The translations under genes were made by a program, and so were the position numbers. A DNA stretch of 64,000 nucleotides from Kaistia granuli DSM 23481 (GTDB taxonomy: Bacteria; Pseudomonadota; Alphaproteobacteria; Rhizobiales; Kaistiaceae): the NCBI RefSeq assembly GCF_000380505.1, contig NZ_AQYH01000020.1, positions 124,001 to 188,000 on the forward strand. Direction: 5' to 3'. This document shows, in pieces, positions 45,380 through 54,669 of the stretch. Numbering within the stretch: position 1 is the stretch's first letter; the number at the start of each line of letters is the position of its first letter. A model generated the notes under the pieces. It saw only the letters and a list, made by a program, of their open reading frames with translations. It did no database searches and was not told the DNA's origin.

Positions 45380-46384
45380 ATGCGACGCCTTCCGGTATTT
45401 ACGGCCGCGATCCTGTTTGCGCTGAGCGGTGTTTCCGCCCATGCCGAGACCCCGACTTCGATCCTCAACGCTTCCTATGACGTGGCGCGCGAGCTCTACG
45501 TCGCCATCGACGCCGCCTATGTGGCGAAATATGCGAAGGACACGGGCAAGACCCTGGAGGTCAAGCAGTCGCATGCCGGCTCGTCGAAGCAGGCTCGCTC
45601 AATTCTCGAGGGTCTCGACGCGGACGTCGTCACCTTCAACCAGGCAACCGACATCCAGGTACTGGCCGACAAGGGCTTCGTCGCGGCCGACTGGGCCGAA
45701 AAGTTCCCGAACGGCGCGTCGCCCTATTATTCGCTGCCGGTCTTCCTCGTCCGCGCCGGCAATCCGAAGGGCATCAAGGACTGGAGCGATCTGGTCCGCG
45801 ACGACGTCAAGCTGGTCTTCCCGAACCCGAAGACCTCCGGCAACGCCCGCTACACCTATCTGGCCGCCACCGCCTACGCCAAGGAAGCCTTCGGCAATGA
45901 CGAGGCGAAGGTCGACGCGTTCATCAAGAAGTTCCTCGCCAATGTCGCGGTGTTCGACACCGGTGGCCGCGCCGCCACGACCACTTTCGTCGAGCGCGAG
46001 ATCGGCGACGTGCTGATCACCTTCGAGACCGAAACCACCGGCATCCGCAAGGAGTTCGGAGTCGACAAGTTCGACACCGTCGTGCCGTCCGTCAGCCTGC
46101 TGGCCGATTTCCCGGTCGCGGTCGTCGACAAGGTCGCCGACAAGCGCGGCTCGAAGGAGATCGCCACCGACTATCTGAACTTCCTCTATTCGCCGGAAGG
46201 CCAGACGATCCTCGCCGAGTTCGGCAACCGCGTGCGCGACAAGGCCGTGGCCGAGAAATACGCCGGGTCGTTCCAGCCGGTGCGCCTCGTCACCATCGAG
46301 GACGTGTTCGGCGGCTGGCCTACCGTGAACAAGAAGTATTTCGGTTCCGACGGCCTTCTCGATCAGCAGCTCGCCGGCCAGTGA
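45380..46384 (+). CDS. Periplasmic sulfate/thiosulfate-binding protein
   Basis: A 334-residue binding protein with a cleavable signal peptide (MRRLPVFTAAILFALSGVSAHA). The mature part has the Sbp/CysP signature: ILNASYDVARELYVAIDAAY, KQSHAGSSKQARSILEGLDADVVTFNQATDI and NPKTSGNARYTYLAA. It should deliver sulfate or thiosulfate to the permeases encoded immediately downstream. An AAGGAAG ribosome site precedes the ATG. The 167-base upstream gap has a short GCCCC-GTT-GGGGC hairpin, but no known SAM-type riboswitch was recognised. It ends in GTGA, overlapping the next gene. Confidence 0.92.
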   Translation: MRRLPVFTAAILFALSGVSAHAETPTSILNASYDVARELYVAIDAAYVAKYAKDTGKTLEVKQSHAGSSKQARSILEGLDADVVTFNQATDIQVLADKGFVAADWAEKFPNGASPYYSLPVFLVRAGNPKGIKDWSDLVRDDVKLVFPNPKTSGNARYTYLAATAYAKEAFGNDEAKVDAFIKKFLANVAVFDTGGRAATTTFVEREIGDVLITFETETTGIRKEFGVDKFDTVVPSVSLLADFPVAVVDKVADKRGSKEIATDYLNFLYSPEGQTILAEFGNRVRDKAVAEKYAGSFQPVRLVTIEDVFGGWPTVNKKYFGSDGLLDQQLAGQ

Positions 46385-47277
46385 CCTCCCTTGATGTGAG
46401 CGTGGGCGAGGTTGGCGCGGGGGCGCGCCAACGCTCACGGAAGATATATGGAAGAGGGCAAGGCCGGGTCGTTCCCGGCTTTCGCCTTTCGTTGGGCGTG
46501 ACGCTGCTCTACGCGGCGCTGATTATCTGCTTGCCGCTCGCGACGCTGATCGTGGTCGGCGCTCGTCTCGGGCCGGCCGAGTATTGGGCCGTCGTCAGCT
46601 CGCCGAGGGCGCTCGCCAGCTACCGGGTGACGCTGGGCGCCGCGGCGCTCGCCACCCTCTTCAACACCATCTACGGCTTCGCGCTCGCCTGGGTGCTAGT
46701 CCGTCACGAATTTCCCGGCCGTCGCGTGCTCGACGCCGTTGTCGATCTGCCCTTTGCCTTGCCGACTGCCGTCGCCGGCATCGCGCTGACGGCGCTCTTC
46801 GCCAGGAATGGCTGGTTCGGCGAGCCGCTGAGCCTCATCGGCATCAAGGTCGCCTATACCCAGCTCGGCATCGCGCTCGCCATGGCCTTCACCAGCCTGC
46901 CCTTTATCGTCCGGACCTTGCAGCCGGTGATGGAGGAACTCGACGGCGAGATCGAGGAGGCGGCCCGCACGCTCGGCGCCGGCAATGTCACAATCTTCTT
47001 CCGTGTCGTGCTGCCGATCCTGGTACCGGCGCTGCTGGCGGGTGTTTCGCTCGCCTTCGCCCGCTGCCTGGGCGAATTCGGCGCGGTCATCTTCATCGCC
47101 GGCAACCAGCCCTATCAGACCGAGATCACGGCCTTGCTCGCCTTCATCCGCATCGAGGAATACGAGTATTCGGCCGCCGCTGCGATCGCGACGGTGATGC
47201 TCGGCACCGCCTTCGTGCTGCTCGTCGTTACCAACGCGCTGCAGGCCTATGCCCGCCGGCACGAGCTGACGCCATGA
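46381..47277 (+). CDS. cysT: Sulfate ABC transporter permease CysT (CysU)
   Basis: A 298-residue inner-membrane permease with about six helices. Family segments are LVRHEFPGRRVLDAVVDLPFALPTAVAGIALTALF and the coupling loop EEAARTLGAGNVTIFFRVVLPILVPALLAGVSLAFARCLGEFGAVIFIAGN. The start is placed at a GTG that overlaps the stop of the binding-protein gene (GTGA); no in-frame ATG precedes the first helix, and later GTGs at 46396 and 46402 are possible. The first 30 residues are poorly conserved. Confidence 0.9.
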   Translation: MTSLDVSVGEVGAGARQRSRKIYGRGQGRVVPGFRLSLGVTLLYAALIICLPLATLIVVGARLGPAEYWAVVSSPRALASYRVTLGAAALATLFNTIYGFALAWVLVRHEFPGRRVLDAVVDLPFALPTAVAGIALTALFARNGWFGEPLSLIGIKVAYTQLGIALAMAFTSLPFIVRTLQPVMEELDGEIEEAARTLGAGNVTIFFRVVLPILVPALLAGVSLAFARCLGEFGAVIFIAGNQPYQTEITALLAFIRIEEYEYSAAAAIATVMLGTAFVLLVVTNALQAYARRHELTP

Positions 47278-48110
47278 GCGCCGCCTCGGGGACTTCCCGC
47301 GGACAGCCGCAACGGGGCTGGTCTCGCTACGTGTTGCTTGGCAGCGTCCTGCTGGTGACCGCGATCGTGATCGGCGCGCCGATCCTGGCGGTCTTCATCC
47401 AGGCGCTGTCGCAGGGGCTCGCCATCGCGCTCGAATCGCTTGCCCATCCCGATACGCGGGCGGCGATCTGGCTCAGCGTGGTGGTCGCCATCGTCGTTGT
47501 GCCTGTCAACACGCTGTTCGGCATCGCCGCCGCTTGGTCGATCGCCAAGTTCCGCTTCCCAGGGCGCAAGCTGCTCCTGGCGATCGTCGAGCTGCCGTTC
47601 TCGGTCTCGCCGATCGTCGCCGGTATTTCCTATCTGTTCGTCTATGGCGGGCAGGGGCTGTTCGGGCCGTTCCTGGAGGCGCACGATCTCAAGATCATGT
47701 TCGCCCTGCCGGGCATCATCCTCGCCACGACCTTCGTGACGGCGCCTTTCGTTGCGCGCGAACTGCTCCCGCTGATGCAGCTGCAGGGCAATAGCGACGA
47801 GGAGGTCGCGGCGACGCTCGGCGCGCATGGCTGGCAGACCTTCTTCCGCGTCACGCTGCCGAATATCCGCTGGGGCCTGCTCTACGGTGTCGTCCTCTGC
47901 AACGCGCGCGTGCTCGGCGAATTCGGCGCCGTGTCGATCGTGTCCGGCAATATCCGCGGCGAGACCAACACGCTGCCGCTGCATGTCGAGATGCTCTATC
48001 ATGACTACAACGCCGCCGGCGCTTTCGCGGCGGCGGCTGTGCTGACGCTGGTGGCGCTCGTCACGCTCCTGGTCAAGACGCTGCTGGAGCGCGTCTCCAG
48101 CCACGCCTGA
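47274..48110 (+). CDS. cysW: Sulfate ABC transporter permease CysW
   Basis: A 278-residue inner-membrane permease, partner of CysT. It shows VELPFSVSPIVAGISYLFVYGGQGLFGP and the coupling loop EEVAATLGAHGWQTFFRVTLPNIRWGLLYGVVLCNARVLGEFGAVSIVSGNIRG. Its start overlaps the cysT stop in ATGA. The usual next gene, cysA (ATPase), is absent; a convergent regulator ends only 18 bases beyond the stop. The ATPase must come from elsewhere in the genome. Confidence 0.93.
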   Translation: MSAASGTSRGQPQRGWSRYVLLGSVLLVTAIVIGAPILAVFIQALSQGLAIALESLAHPDTRAAIWLSVVVAIVVVPVNTLFGIAAAWSIAKFRFPGRKLLLAIVELPFSVSPIVAGISYLFVYGGQGLFGPFLEAHDLKIMFALPGIILATTFVTAPFVARELLPLMQLQGNSDEEVAATLGAHGWQTFFRVTLPNIRWGLLYGVVLCNARVLGEFGAVSIVSGNIRGETNTLPLHVEMLYHDYNAAGAFAAAAVLTLVALVTLLVKTLLERVSSHA

Positions 48111-48128
48111 CGAACCGGCGCGGCGGGG

Positions 48129-48827
48129 TCAGCAATGGCTGAGCCGCGCCAGTTCCAGCGGGCGCTTCAACAGCACGTGGCGGGACGTTTCCAGGCTGAT
48201 CGTGCCGGCGCCTTCGAGTTGCGTCATCGTGCGCGACACGGTCTCGATGGTGAGGCCGAGATAGTCCGCGATGTCCTGGCGCGACATCGGCAGCTCGATT
48301 TCGTCGTCGCTGCCCTGACGTTCCGCCATCTGGCTCAGGAACGAAGCGATCTTCTCCAGCGCCGTCTTGCGGCCGAGGAGCAGGGCGTGGCGCTGGCTGG
48401 CGTCGAGGCTCTGCGCCGTCACCTCCCAGAGCGACCGCGCGATCTCGGGCTCGCGGCCGGCGGCGGCGTAGGCGGCGCTGCGGCTGATCAGGTGCACGGT
48501 GACGTCGGTGATGGCTTCCGCCGCGAAGCAATGCGTGCCCCGCGCCTCCATGCCGAAGTAGCCGCCCGGCATCACGAAGGCGCCGATCTGGCGACGGCCG
48601 TCGCACAGCAGCTTGCAGGTGCGCACGGTTCCCTCGATGACCTGATAGATGTAGTCGGCAGGGTCTTCCTCGCCGACAATCTCGGTGCCGCGCTCATAGT
48701 GCAGCGTGATGCCCATCAGGCCGATGAAATCAGACGGTGCCGAGCGCGTGTCACGGGAGACGATCGGCAGGGTGCGGTGGGGCGTGTCCGAAACGAGGCT
48801 TCGAGCGGTTGCCACAGACGTCAGCAT
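48129..48827 (-). CDS. FixK-like Crp/Fnr-family transcription regulator
   Basis: A 232-residue regulator with an N-terminal cyclic-nucleotide-like beta-barrel (YHYERGTEIVGEEDPADYIYQVIEGTVR-type segment) and a C-terminal helix-turn-helix, IADYLGLTIETVSRTMTQLE. The E-x2-SR pattern of that helix reads TTGAT-type sites in the FNR/FixK group. It lacks the cluster-binding cysteines of FNR, as FixK does. The ATG of MLTSVATA is preferred because AAGGA lies five bases before it; an ATG 21 bases earlier has no ribosome site. It is divergent from fixL, with a palindrome between them that could bind FixJ, so it is probably switched on by FixJ at low oxygen. Confidence 0.88.
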   Translation of the reverse strand: MLTSVATARSLVSDTPHRTLPIVSRDTRSAPSDFIGLMGITLHYERGTEIVGEEDPADYIYQVIEGTVRTCKLLCDGRRQIGAFVMPGGYFGMEARGTHCFAAEAITDVTVHLISRSAAYAAAGREPEIARSLWEVTAQSLDASQRHALLLGRKTALEKIASFLSQMAERQGSDDEIELPMSRQDIADYLGLTIETVSRTMTQLEGAGTISLETSRHVLLKRPLELARLSHC

Positions 48828-48902
48828 GTCGTCATCCTTGAATTCCATCAGCGTTGTCGTTCGATTAAGCCGATGCCGAGCGCGACAAAATTCAGATCAT
48901 GT

Positions 48903-48924
48903 ACCTAAGGGATATCACTTAGGT
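48903..48924. promoter_or_regulatory. 22-bp palindromic operator between fixK-like gene and fixL
   Basis: ACCTAAG and CTTAGGT flank an 8-base centre GGATATCA. Ten of eleven base pairs of the whole 22-bp palindrome match, with one central exception. Read towards the fixK-like gene, the site contains CTAAGT and TATCCCTTAGG. This resembles the FixJ-binding sequence of the Sinorhizobium fixK promoter (CTAAGTAATTTCCCTTA as I recall it). It lies about 80 bases before the fixK-like start codon and 77 before that of fixL. Binding by FixJ is inference. Confidence 0.6.
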
Positions 48925-49000
48925 GCCGGGTTTCCATTCGAGAGGTAGGTTGGGTGTTCATGCCAAGCGCGGCAATCAGGGCCGGAGTTGAGACGACGCG

Positions 49001-50512
49001 ATGCCGGAGGCTGGCGATCCGGTCATGACATTTCTCTCCCGGCAGGATCCGGGCGCGCGTCGCATCATCCTGGCCTCGGCTGTCATCGCCGGGCTCATCG
49101 GTGTTGCGACCTTCCTGTCGCTGCAGCCGATCTTCAAGGCGCAATCCGCCTTTCTGCTCTACATCCCCGCTGTGATCGTGGCCGCCGGTATCGGAGGCCT
49201 CTGGCCGGGCGTCGTCGCGACCCTGGTCAGTCTGGTCCTCGGCTCGGCGATCCATGTGAGCGCCAGCGGACTCGACGCGCCGCATGTGTGGAGCGGGGCG
49301 GCGTTCGCCGTGATCGGCGGCAGCCTGGCCGTGCTGGGCGAATGGCTGCTACGGGTGCGGCGCCAGTTGGCGACGGCGGCAGCGGACCTGCGCTACCGCG
49401 AGGCACATCTGCGCTCGATCCTCGATACCATTCCCGACGCGATGATCGTCATTGACGAGACTGGGCTGGTGCAGTCCTTCAGCGCTGCGGCCGAGCGCAT
49501 GTTCGGCTATGACGCCGCCGAGATCGTCGGCAATAACGTCAAGCTGCTGATGCCCTCCTCTTATAGCGATCAGCATGACGGCTATCTGCAGCGTTACCGG
49601 CAGACCGGCGAGCGGCGGATCATCGGCATCGGCCGTATCGTCGTCGGCGAGCGCAAGGACGGCTCGACCTTCCCGATGGAACTCGCCGTCGGCGAGATGC
49701 GCTCGGGCGAACAGCGCTATTTTACCGGCTTCATCCGGGATCTGTCGCAGCGCCAGGAGACGGAGGCGCGGCTGCAAGAGTTGCAGGCCGAGCTCGTGCA
49801 TATCTCGCGGGTGACGGCGATGGGCGAGATCGCCTCGACGCTGGCGCATGAACTGAACCAGCCGCTGTCGGCGGTCGCCAACTATCTGCGCGGATCGCGG
49901 CGGTTGCTGGAAAGCGGCTCGGCCGAGAACATCCCAAAGGTTCGCGCGGCGCTCGAAAGTGCGGCGGACCAGGCGTTGCGAGCCGGCGAGATCATCCGCC
50001 GCCTGCGCGATTTCCTGGCGCGCGGCGAGACCGAGAAGCGGGTCGAGAGCCTGGCTCGGCTACTGGAGGAAGCGAGCGCGCTGGCGCTTGTCGGCGCCCG
50101 GGAGAAAGGCATCCGGATCCGGTTCCAGCTCGATCCCGAGCTGGATCTGTTGTTTGGCGACCGGGTGCAGATCCAGCAGGTCCTGGTCAATCTGATGCGC
50201 AATGCCATCGACGCGATGGACGAGGGCGGCGGCAAGGACCTGACTATTTCCAGCGAGGCCGAATCGGGCGACATGATCCGGATCAAGGTGCTCGACCGCG
50301 GAACGGGGATCGCGCCGGATGTCATGGCGCGGCTGTTCCAGCCGTTCGTGACGACGAAGCAGACCGGCATGGGTGTCGGCCTGTCGATCTGCAGGACCAT
50401 CATCGAGGCGCATGGCGGCCGGATCTGGGCCGAGGGCAATCCAGGCGGCGGAACCATCTTCAACTTCACCATTCCCGCCGTCCGTATCGAGGAGACTGAG
50501 CGTGTCAGCTGA
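49001..50512 (+). CDS. fixL: Oxygen-sensing haem-PAS histidine kinase FixL
   Basis: A 503-residue sensor kinase. Residues 20-118 form a DUF4118-type membrane region with three to four helices. Residues 130-255 form a PAS domain that keeps the FixL haem pocket: proximal His192 (QHDGYLQRY) and the distal-side arginine Arg212 (IIGIGRIV). The PAS domain ends in [22 protein letters not shown], close to Bradyrhizobium FixL. The phosphoacceptor is His283 ([15 protein letters not shown]), followed by the N box [11 protein letters not shown]1 box DRGTGI and G2 box GMGVGLSIC. Oxygen leaving the haem should activate it. Starts at 49001 and 49025 are both possible. The fixJ start overlaps its end. Confidence 0.94.
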   Translation: MPEAGDPVMTFLSRQDPGARRIILASAVIAGLIGVATFLSLQPIFKAQSAFLLYIPAVIVAAGIGGLWPGVVATLVSLVLGSAIHVSASGLDAPHVWSGAAFAVIGGSLAVLGEWLLRVRRQLATAAADLRYREAHLRSILDTIPDAMIVIDETGLVQSFSAAAERMFGYDAAEIVGNNVKLLMPSSYSDQHDGYLQRYRQTGERRIIGIGRIVVGERKDGSTFPMELAVGEMRSGEQRYFTGFIRDLSQRQETEARLQELQAELVHISRVTAMGEIASTLAHELNQPLSAVANYLRGSRRLLESGSAENIPKVRAALESAADQALRAGEIIRRLRDFLARGETEKRVESLARLLEEASALALVGAREKGIRIRFQLDPELDLLFGDRVQIQQVLVNLMRNAIDAMDEGGGKDLTISSEAESGDMIRIKVLDRGTGIAPDVMARLFQPFVTTKQTGMGVGLSICRTIIEAHGGRIWAEGNPGGGTIFNFTIPAVRIEETERVS

Positions 50513-51137
50513 GGCCGTCATCCATGTCATCGATGATGATGACGCCGTGCGGGATTCGCTCGCCTTCCTGTTCGAGAGCGCCGATCTCACCGTCCGCACT
50601 TATGGCTCTGCCCAAGCGTTCCTCGCCGTGGCGCCGGTGTTGGTGGGCGGCTGTGTCGTCACCGATGTGCGCATGCCCGAAATCAACGGCATCGAGATGC
50701 TGAAGCGCCTGAAGGCGCAGGGAAGCCTGTTGCCCGTCATCGTCATCACCGGTCATGCCGACATAGCGCTCGCCGTCGAGGCGATGAAGAGCGGTGCCGT
50801 CGACTTCATGGAAAAGCCGTTCGACGACGAGGCGATGCTGCGCGCGGTCCGGACCGCGCTGGTCCGACACAGCCAGACGCTGGAGGAGGGCCAGCAGCGC
50901 GCCGAGATCCGCCAGCGTCTCGCGACGCTCTCCAACCGCGAGCAACAGGTGCTGGAAGGGCTGGTCGCCGGCCATGCCAACAAGCGCATTGCGCATGAGC
51001 TGGATATCAGCCCCCGCACGGTCGAGATCTATCGCGCCCATGTCATGACCAAGATGGAGGCCGCCAGCCTGTCCGAGCTGGTGCGGATGGCGCTGATCGT
51101 CGGCATGTCGGGAAGCATCGCCACCACGGACAACTGA
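50502..51137 (+). CDS. fixJ: FixJ response regulator
   Basis: A 211-residue partner of FixL. The receiver domain has the acidic pocket DDDD at residues 11-14, phosphoacceptor Asp55 (VVTDVRMPE), the switch threonine in [10 protein letters not shown] and the lysine in FMEKPF. The C-terminal LuxR-type domain reads [43 protein letters not shown]. It starts with GTG (VSAEAV), inside the last 11 bases of fixL, with GAGGAG upstream. In known systems FixJ activates fixK and related genes at low oxygen. Confidence 0.95.
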   Translation: MSAEAVIHVIDDDDAVRDSLAFLFESADLTVRTYGSAQAFLAVAPVLVGGCVVTDVRMPEINGIEMLKRLKAQGSLLPVIVITGHADIALAVEAMKSGAVDFMEKPFDDEAMLRAVRTALVRHSQTLEEGQQRAEIRQRLATLSNREQQVLEGLVAGHANKRIAHELDISPRTVEIYRAHVMTKMEAASLSELVRMALIVGMSGSIATTDN

Positions 51138-51226
51138 GCGAGAAACGTCTCGCCTTGCGATGGATCAATGCCGCCGGAATGCCGCCGATCCAGACTGCAC
51201 GCTTTCCGCCGCGAACCGTCTGAGCG

Positions 51227-51631
51227 ATGTCCGTCCTTGCAACCTTAGATCCGGATCCGGGATTGGTCTTCGTCGTCGACGGCGATGCCGCCGTACGGCG
51301 CTCGTTGCGTTTCGCCCTCGGGATCGACGGGTTCCGTGTCGAGACCTATTCGGATGCCGAGAGCTTTCTGAGGTTCGCCGAGCGCGCTGAGCGGGCCTGT
51401 CTGGTGGTCGATCATCATCTCGCCGACATGACCGGCGTCGACCTGATTGAGCGGCTGCGGGCGCGCGACTGGACCATCCCGTTCATCCTGACCGTGACCA
51501 ATCCGTCGCCGGCGCTGGTTCGCCGCGTCACCGCCGCCGGTATTGCGCTGGTGGAGAAGCCTTTGCTCGGTAATGCGCTGCTGGACCAGATCCGCGAAGC
51601 CTTCGCCCCAGCCTCCAACATCCCGCACTGA
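51227..51631 (+). CDS. Lone receiver-domain protein next to fixLJ
   Basis: A 134-residue protein consisting only of a FixJ-type receiver domain, without any output domain. Acidic pocket residues Asp18 and Asp20 (VVDGDAAVRRS), phosphoacceptor Asp62 (LVVDHHLADMTG), a threonine in LTVTNPSP and Lys in VEKPLL are all kept, so it should be phosphorylated. It lies 89 bases after fixJ on the same strand. It could compete with FixJ for phosphate from FixL, or act like the FixL-linked inhibitor modules of other alphaproteobacteria. No partner is certain. Confidence 0.83.
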   Translation: MSVLATLDPDPGLVFVVDGDAAVRRSLRFALGIDGFRVETYSDAESFLRFAERAERACLVVDHHLADMTGVDLIERLRARDWTIPFILTVTNPSPALVRRVTAAGIALVEKPLLGNALLDQIREAFAPASNIPH

Positions 51632-51769
51632 GCGGAGCGGCCCTGTCACCGTCGTCGGAGGCGGGGTGCCGGCCGGCGCGGGAATGCCGACGCGGACCGT
51701 GCCTCCCGAATCAGGCGGCGCGTGCTACGACGCTCCTGGGTGCAACGGCGAACAGGACAGCCAGATCCG

Positions 51770-52825
51770 ATGACCGAACCGACGAGCAATCCAGGACGCA
51801 GCCCGGTTCCGGCGATGGTCGGCATATGCGCTCTCATCCTGATCCTGGCGGCGATGTACTGGGCGCAGAACGTGTTCGCGCCGCTGACCTTCGCGCTGCT
51901 CCTCATCGCCATGCTGTGGCCGTTCCAGCGGGCCTTGCAGTCCCGCATGCCGCAGCTGCTGGCGCTGTTGTTCAGCCTGACGGTGACCATCGTGGTAATG
52001 GTGCTGTTCTCGTCGCTGCTCGCCTGGAGCCTGAGCCGGGTCGGGCGCTATGCGCTCAGCGACACGGCGCGGTTCCAGACGATGTATAGCGAATTGGCCG
52101 TCTGGCTCGAGGGCAGGGGCATCGTCGTATCCGGGCTCTGGGAGCAGCATTTCAACGCCAGCTGGGTCATCCGCATCGTCCAGCATGTCAGCGGCCGCCT
52201 CAACACGACGCTGACCTTCCTGCTCGTCGTGCTGATCTATGTCATGCTGGGCCTGCTCGAAGTCAGCGCGATCGGTCGCAAGCTCGCCGGCTTCAAGCCT
52301 GGCAGCGTTGGCCAGGCGTTCCTCATTGGCAGCGGCGAGACCGCCGCCAAGCTCCGCCGCTACATGTGGGTGCGCACGCTGATGAGCATCATGACCGGCG
52401 TGCTGGTCTGGGGGCTGACCTATGCCGCCGGTCTCAGCCTGTCGGCCGAGTGGGGCGTGATCGCCTTTGCGCTCAACTACATCCCGGTGATCGGGCCGCT
52501 CTTCGCCACCGTTCTGCCGACGCTGTTTGCCATCGCGCAGTTCGAGACGTGGCAGGCGGCGGTGCTGGTGTTCGTCTTGCTCAACCTGATCCAGTTCCTG
52601 GTTGGCAGCTATCTGGAACCCCGGATCGCCGGCAATGCGCTGTCAATCTCGCCGGTGATGGTGCTGTTCGCCGTTTTCTTCGGCACCTTCTTGTGGGGGA
52701 TCGCCGGCGCCTTCATCGGTGTGCCGATCGTCATCGCCGCCGTGACGATCTGCGCCCATCACGAATCGAGCCGCTGGATCGCCGATATCCTGGGCGTCGG
52801 GCCGGCCGAAACGTCCAAGAACTAG
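51770..52825 (+). CDS. AI-2E/PerM-family membrane transporter
   Basis: A 351-residue inner-membrane protein with about seven to eight helices, of the AI-2E (PerM/YhhQ-like TqsA) family whose members export signals or ions. Family elements are the N-terminal paired helices (ALILILAAMYWAQNVFAPLTFALLLIAMLWP) and the C-terminal ALNYIPVIGPLFATVLPTLFAI, LVGSYLEPRIAGNALSISPVMVLFAVFFGTFLWGIAGAFIGVPIVIA. The ATG of MTEPTSNP is chosen because the 16 codons upstream look like untranslated leader. The substrate is not known. Confidence 0.88.
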   Translation: MTEPTSNPGRSPVPAMVGICALILILAAMYWAQNVFAPLTFALLLIAMLWPFQRALQSRMPQLLALLFSLTVTIVVMVLFSSLLAWSLSRVGRYALSDTARFQTMYSELAVWLEGRGIVVSGLWEQHFNASWVIRIVQHVSGRLNTTLTFLLVVLIYVMLGLLEVSAIGRKLAGFKPGSVGQAFLIGSGETAAKLRRYMWVRTLMSIMTGVLVWGLTYAAGLSLSAEWGVIAFALNYIPVIGPLFATVLPTLFAIAQFETWQAAVLVFVLLNLIQFLVGSYLEPRIAGNALSISPVMVLFAVFFGTFLWGIAGAFIGVPIVIAAVTICAHHESSRWIADILGVGPAETSKN

Positions 52826-52861
52826 GCAGGGGTTAACACGCCCCGTCCTGGTAACCTCCCG

Positions 52862-54631
52862 TTACCCCAGCGACGACGGCGCCGCCGCCTCTTGGTCCGG
52901 CGCCGGCACCACCACCCGTTCCGGCCGTGCCAATGTCAGGGTGCCGTCCGCCCGATGCAGGGTGTGGATGTAGAAATAGCTGTCGACGGCATTGGTGCCC
53001 TCCATCACCGGCGAGGGCGCCGAGATGATGGGCAGTCCGCCGCTCTCGCCGATCCAGTCGACATGGCGATGGCCGTGCAGGACGATGGCGCGTCCGGCGA
53101 AGCGGCCGATCCAGCGCATGAACCAGCTGCCATTGATCAGCGCCGTGCCGATCCGTTCCGACAGCGCCTTGGCCGGCTGCGGATATTCGACGACGTGGTG
53201 GTGCAGCGCGATCAGCCAGCTCGCATCGGGATAGTCGGCCTTGACGGCGTCCATCGCCCGCGCCTGCTCGAGCGAGACCATGCCGAGCGCGTTGGTGAAG
53301 GAGAAATGCGTCTCGGCGTTCGAGTTCAGCACCAGGATGCCGAGGCCGTCGGGGCGCGAGGGCGGCTGCACCAGCGGGAAGACCGTCGCCCATAGCTCGG
53401 AGATTGCCCCGCCGGCCCGGCGCGAGCCACGGTCGGCGAAGGCCTCGACCGGCTCGCGGCGCGCCGCCATGGCGGCGGCGAGTGTGTCGCCGAGATCGCG
53501 CCGCTCGCGGTCGACGACATGGTAGCGCTCGCCCTGCAGCTGCGTCATCGCCGACAGGGTCCGCAATTGCCGCAGCCGCTTGTTCGGGCTCATCGGCAGG
53601 TCCATGCGGGCCGGATTGGTGCGGTCGACGACGTTGACGTCGTGATTGCCCGGCAGGATCGTCACCAGAGCAGCGAGCTCCGGGTAGGGCTCCAGCGCGT
53701 CGAGAAACTCCGCCCATTCGGTCGAAAGGCCGGCATCGGTCATGTCGCCGGTGATCAGGATGGCGTCGAGCGGCTCGGCGGCGTGCACGGCGGCGAGCCT
53801 GGCCAGCGTCGCCGCGAACTTGTCGTTGCCGCGCGGGCCGACCCGGCCGCTTTCGATCCGGAAGCCGTAGCGTTCGCCGACCGTGTGGATGTCGGAGAGA
53901 TGGGCGACCCGCCAGCGCGGCGCGCCCGGGGCGGCGGGGCGGAAGGCGGTGAAGGTGCGCGGCTGCGCCATGGTGGCGTCGGCGATGCCCCAGATCAGCG
54001 CGGCGATGGCGAGATAGAGCGAGAGCAGCACGACGCCATTGGCGACGGCGACCAGCGCCAATTGGCGCGGCGCGGCGAGATCGGCCAGCGTGCCGACCCA
54101 GCGCGTCGCCGGCCAGACCAGCAGCGCCAGTCCGAGCGCCAGCGCGAACACGATCAGCCCGGCGACGGCGGCGGTGACGGCGCGCGCCCTGGCGATCGTC
54201 TTCGGCGGCGCGTTGGAACGCGACAGCAGGCGGTGTTCGGTCAAGTGGCGCAGGGTTTCGCGGCAGAGCGCATAGAGCGGCTGCACGGCGACGGAGTTCA
54301 GCGACCAGAAGCTGCTCTCGAGCATGCGGAAGGCCCGCCGCCCGCCGAACCAGCCGATCAGGCCGAGGGCTGCCAGAAAGAGCAGGGGGGCGAGGCCGGT
54401 ATAGACGATCGCCGCCTGACGTGAGGCGATCCGGAGCCAGATCGACAGGAGAACCGGCACCAGCCCGAGGGCGAGCGCCGGCAGTCCCATCAGCAGCGTC
54501 CAGGCGATGATCAGCTTGATCGGGCTGATCTCTGCCAAGAGCGACCCGGCGATCGCCAGCAGCGACCGCTGCTTGGTGCTGGACGCGTCGTCTTCAATAT
54601 CGCCCCCGCGGGGGTCCACCATCGGCTTCAT
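52862..54631 (-). CDS. Membrane-bound metallophosphoesterase
   Basis: A 589-residue protein. The first 230 residues hold about five hydrophobic helices with positively charged loops. The C-terminal 340 residues are a calcineurin-like phosphoesterase: VAHLSDIHTVGERYG, ILITGDMTDAG, ILPGNHDVN, ALHHHVVEY and VLHGHRHVDW supply the complete dinuclear metal site. The enzyme domain should face the cytosol if the first helix enters normally, but topology is uncertain. Possible substrates include phospholipid head groups or cyclic nucleotides; the sequence does not decide. It converges on the AI-2E gene. Confidence 0.85.
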   Translation of the reverse strand: MKPMVDPRGGDIEDDASSTKQRSLLAIAGSLLAEISPIKLIIAWTLLMGLPALALGLVPVLLSIWLRIASRQAAIVYTGLAPLLFLAALGLIGWFGGRRAFRMLESSFWSLNSVAVQPLYALCRETLRHLTEHRLLSRSNAPPKTIARARAVTAAVAGLIVFALALGLALLVWPATRWVGTLADLAAPRQLALVAVANGVVLLSLYLAIAALIWGIADATMAQPRTFTAFRPAAPGAPRWRVAHLSDIHTVGERYGFRIESGRVGPRGNDKFAATLARLAAVHAAEPLDAILITGDMTDAGLSTEWAEFLDALEPYPELAALVTILPGNHDVNVVDRTNPARMDLPMSPNKRLRQLRTLSAMTQLQGERYHVVDRERRDLGDTLAAAMAARREPVEAFADRGSRRAGGAISELWATVFPLVQPPSRPDGLGILVLNSNAETHFSFTNALGMVSLEQARAMDAVKADYPDASWLIALHHHVVEYPQPAKALSERIGTALINGSWFMRWIGRFAGRAIVLHGHRHVDWIGESGGLPIISAPSPVMEGTNAVDSYFYIHTLHRADGTLTLARPERVVVPAPDQEAAAPSSLG

Positions 54632-54669
54632 CCGCGGCTCCGGCGCAGGGGCGACATCATGCTATCGGC

